From Gammaproteobacteria bacterium (GTDB lineage Bacteria; Pseudomonadota; Gammaproteobacteria; J113), in assembly GCA_003694425.1 (NCBI GenBank), contig RFJX01000089.1:1-6330 (forward strand): a stretch of 6,330 nt of DNA, in the 5' to 3' direction. Each line of letters begins with the position of its first letter. Position 1 is the first letter of the stretch. Below, piece after piece: positions 5,782 through 6,330 of the stretch. A program made the translations under genes and the position numbers. Below the pieces are notes generated by a model. The model ran no database searches and was not told the origin of the DNA. It saw nothing but the letters and a program-made list of their open reading frames with translations.

Positions 5782-6330
5782 ATGGACGAGGTCAGGCTCA
5801 AGTCCATCGTCGAGGGGGCCCTGCTGGCGGCCGGGGAACCGCTCAACGTCGAACGGCTGCTGGCGCTGTTCCGGCCGGAGGATGGCGAGAATCCGTCGCG
5901 GGCGGAGATCCGCGCGATACTCGACGGCCTCGCGCAGGACTATGCGGGGCGGGGCGTGGAGCTGGTCGAGGTCGCGGATGGTTTCCGCTTCCAGACCCGT
6001 GCCTGTTACGCCCGCTGGATCAACCGGCTGTGGGAGGAGCGGCCGCCCCGCTACTCCCGGGCCCTGCTGGAGACGCTGGCCATCATCGCCTACCGACAGC
6101 CGATCACCCGGGGCGAGATCGAGGAGATCCGCGGGGTGAGCGTCTCCAGCAGCATCATCAAGACCCTGCTCGAACGGGAGTGGATCCGGGTGGTGAGCCA
6201 CCGCGAGGTGCCCGGCCGGCCGGCCCTCTACGGCACCACCCGCGCCTTCCTGGACTATTTCAATCTGAAGAGCCTGGCCGAGCTGCCCTCTCTGGCCGAA
6301 CTGAAGGAGATGGAGGGCGCGGGGCCGGAC
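5782..6330 (+). CDS. scpB: Segregation and condensation protein ScpB (3' end outside window)
   Basis: ScpB dimerises through tandem winged-helix domains, binds the middle of ScpA and regulates the Smc ATPase. The visible 183 codons cover both winged helices. The N-terminal part IVEGALLAAGEPL (9-21) belongs to the first. LLETLAIIAYRQPITRGEIEEIRGV (95-119) is the best known family signature, and GRPALYGTTRAFLDYFNL (144-161) closes the second. The end of the frame, past KSLAELPSL, enters the variable tail and no stop is reached by base 6330. Full-length members are typically about 180-300 residues, so little of the conserved domain is missing. ATG 5782 follows the scpA TGA by two bases. No clear Shine-Dalgarno is seen, which suggests translational coupling with scpA. 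Confidence 0.96.
   Translation, partial: MDEVRLKSIVEGALLAAGEPLNVERLLALFRPEDGENPSRAEIRAILDGLAQDYAGRGVELVEVADGFRFQTRACYARWINRLWEERPPRYSRALLETLAIIAYRQPITRGEIEEIRGVSVSSSIIKTLLEREWIRVVSHREVPGRPALYGTTRAFLDYFNLKSLAELPSLAELKEMEGAGPD

Overview
This window looks like an ordinary chromosomal segment of a high-GC, non-enteric gammaproteobacterium. The evidence is close similarity, from memory, of several products to the E. coli proteins Dam, YciI, YciB and YciO. A trpS-scpA-scpB run, typical of gammaproteobacteria that use Smc-ScpAB, points the same way. A Chromatiales or Ectothiorhodospiraceae type organism would fit, but the species cannot be read from the sequence. I see no mobile elements, CRISPR arrays, rRNA or tRNA genes. 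Gene density is very high and there is no gene-free stretch over about 105 bases.

Two operons diverge from a 79-base gap at 2289-2367. The leftward (minus-strand) operon reads yciB (septation/envelope membrane protein), yciI (small YCII-domain protein), dam (GATC adenine methyltransferase) and dapE (succinyl-diaminopimelate desuccinylase, cut by the window edge). Its genes are packed with gaps or overlaps of a few bases: yciB and yciI are 9 bases apart, yciI and dam 3 bases apart, and dam and dapE share ATGA. A candidate sigma70-type promoter lies at 2318-2347.

The rightward (plus-strand) operon reads yciO (TsaC/Sua5-like protein), an M50-family site-2 protease, trpS (tryptophanyl-tRNA synthetase), scpA and scpB (Smc partner proteins, scpB cut by the window edge). 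yciO and the protease overlap by TGATG, trpS and scpA overlap by GTGA, and scpA and scpB are two bases apart. The one real gap, 3642-3743 before trpS, holds a hairpin, a strong Shine-Dalgarno sequence and a possible 34-codon reading frame that runs into the trpS TTG start.

Functionally the window mixes lysine/peptidoglycan precursor synthesis (dapE), DNA methylation (dam), envelope functions (yciB, M50 protease), translation (trpS, perhaps yciO) and chromosome organisation (scpA, scpB). No wholly new system is evident. The points most worth checking are the cysteine pattern of TrpRS, which resembles the iron-sulfur TrpRS of Thermotoga, and its roughly 70-residue insertion. Next come the in-frame yciI-TGA-dam junction inside a perfect hairpin, and an E. 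coli-like Dam in a genome that uses Smc-ScpAB.
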